Source: SIG607 sp045614505
GTDB taxonomy: Bacteria > Bacillota > Clostridia > Oscillospirales > Acutalibacteraceae
NCBI GenBank assembly: GCA_045614505.1
Contig: JAZLDA010000008.1
Span: forward strand, 1 to 29,483
Direction: 5' to 3'
DNA length: 29,483 nucleotides
The notes below the pieces were generated by a model. The model was not told the DNA's origin. It saw only the letters and a list, made by a program, of their open reading frames with translations, and ran no database searches. Below are positions 29,463 through 29,483 of the stretch, in pieces. The position numbers and the translations under genes are program-made. Numbering within the stretch: the first letter of the stretch is position 1; the number at the start of each line of letters is the position of its first letter.

Positions 29463-29483
29463 ATGGAAAAGTATATTTTCGAT
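29463..29483 (+). CDS. Start of a gene cut by the window end
   Basis: ATG 29463 lies one base after the DUF6809-like stop and opens MEKYIFD, still open at the last base. The tight spacing implies translational coupling; 'GGGAGGA' at 29447-29453 would be its SD. Identity cannot be determined. Confidence 0.5.

Overview
The window looks like the chromosome of an endospore-forming member of the Bacillota, most likely class Clostridia (Oscillospiraceae/Ruminococcaceae-like). The evidence is low G+C sequence, strong Shine-Dalgarno (SD) sequences, sigma-A-type promoters (TTGACA-17-TATAAT), U-tailed hairpin terminators, the Firmicutes gene order yicC-remA-gmk-rpoZ-priA-def-fmt-rsmB-rlmN-PP2C-prkC-rsgA, and the sporulation genes spoVM and sipL. 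This placement is inference from gene content. No 16S or other phylogenetic marker comparison could be run.

Region 1 (1-3290) is accessory sequence. It holds the 3' part of a HAD phosphatase gene, a small two-helix membrane protein on the minus strand, an XRE-type HTH gene that appears frameshifted, a 146-aa membrane protein of unknown function, the remnant of a YcxB-like gene and a four-helix membrane protein. Short genes here sit between their own promoters and terminators, and repeats in the spacers (521/2243, 1581/2269, 1707/2329) show that the regulatory spacers themselves have been duplicated.

Region 2 (3292-15183) is one long, dense housekeeping operon: RNase YicC, regulator RemA, guanylate kinase, RNA polymerase omega, primosomal helicase PriA, the formyl-methionine enzymes Def and Fmt, the RNA methyltransferases RsmB and RlmN, the PP2C phosphatase/PASTA kinase pair, and the ribosome GTPase RsgA. 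Many genes overlap by 7-8 nt. The exception is the 142-nt yicC-remA gap. It contains several hairpins, including a 19-bp stem that reaches into the remA start codon.

Region 3 (15262-17183) is a sporulation patch. It has a 49-aa one-helix protein, a 29-aa SpoVM that standard ORF calling misses, and a SipL-like protein (SPOCS domains plus LysM). SpoVM and SipL both act around SpoIVA in spore coat assembly.

Region 4 (17190-21903) holds a DUF2156/GNAT acyltransferase pair, a convergent 8-oxoguanine DNA glycosylase, and three membrane-protein genes including a DUF624/YesL homologue.

Region 5 (21946-28905) is the most unusual part. It encodes a cytosolic NagZ-type GH3 enzyme, three paralogous cytosolic proteins of the neutral-ceramidase fold, and a DegT/DnrJ-type PLP aminotransferase, all on one strand. 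The ceramidase-like proteins keep the metal-site His, Glu and Tyr residues but appear to have Gly where true ceramidases have the catalytic Ser. I infer an intracellular pathway for an N-acylated amino-sugar-like substrate, not lipid metabolism.

Region 6 (28933-29483) has a tRNA-Pro(CGG) with its own promoter and terminator, followed by a DUF6809-like gene and the start of another gene. This may be the edge of an integrated element.
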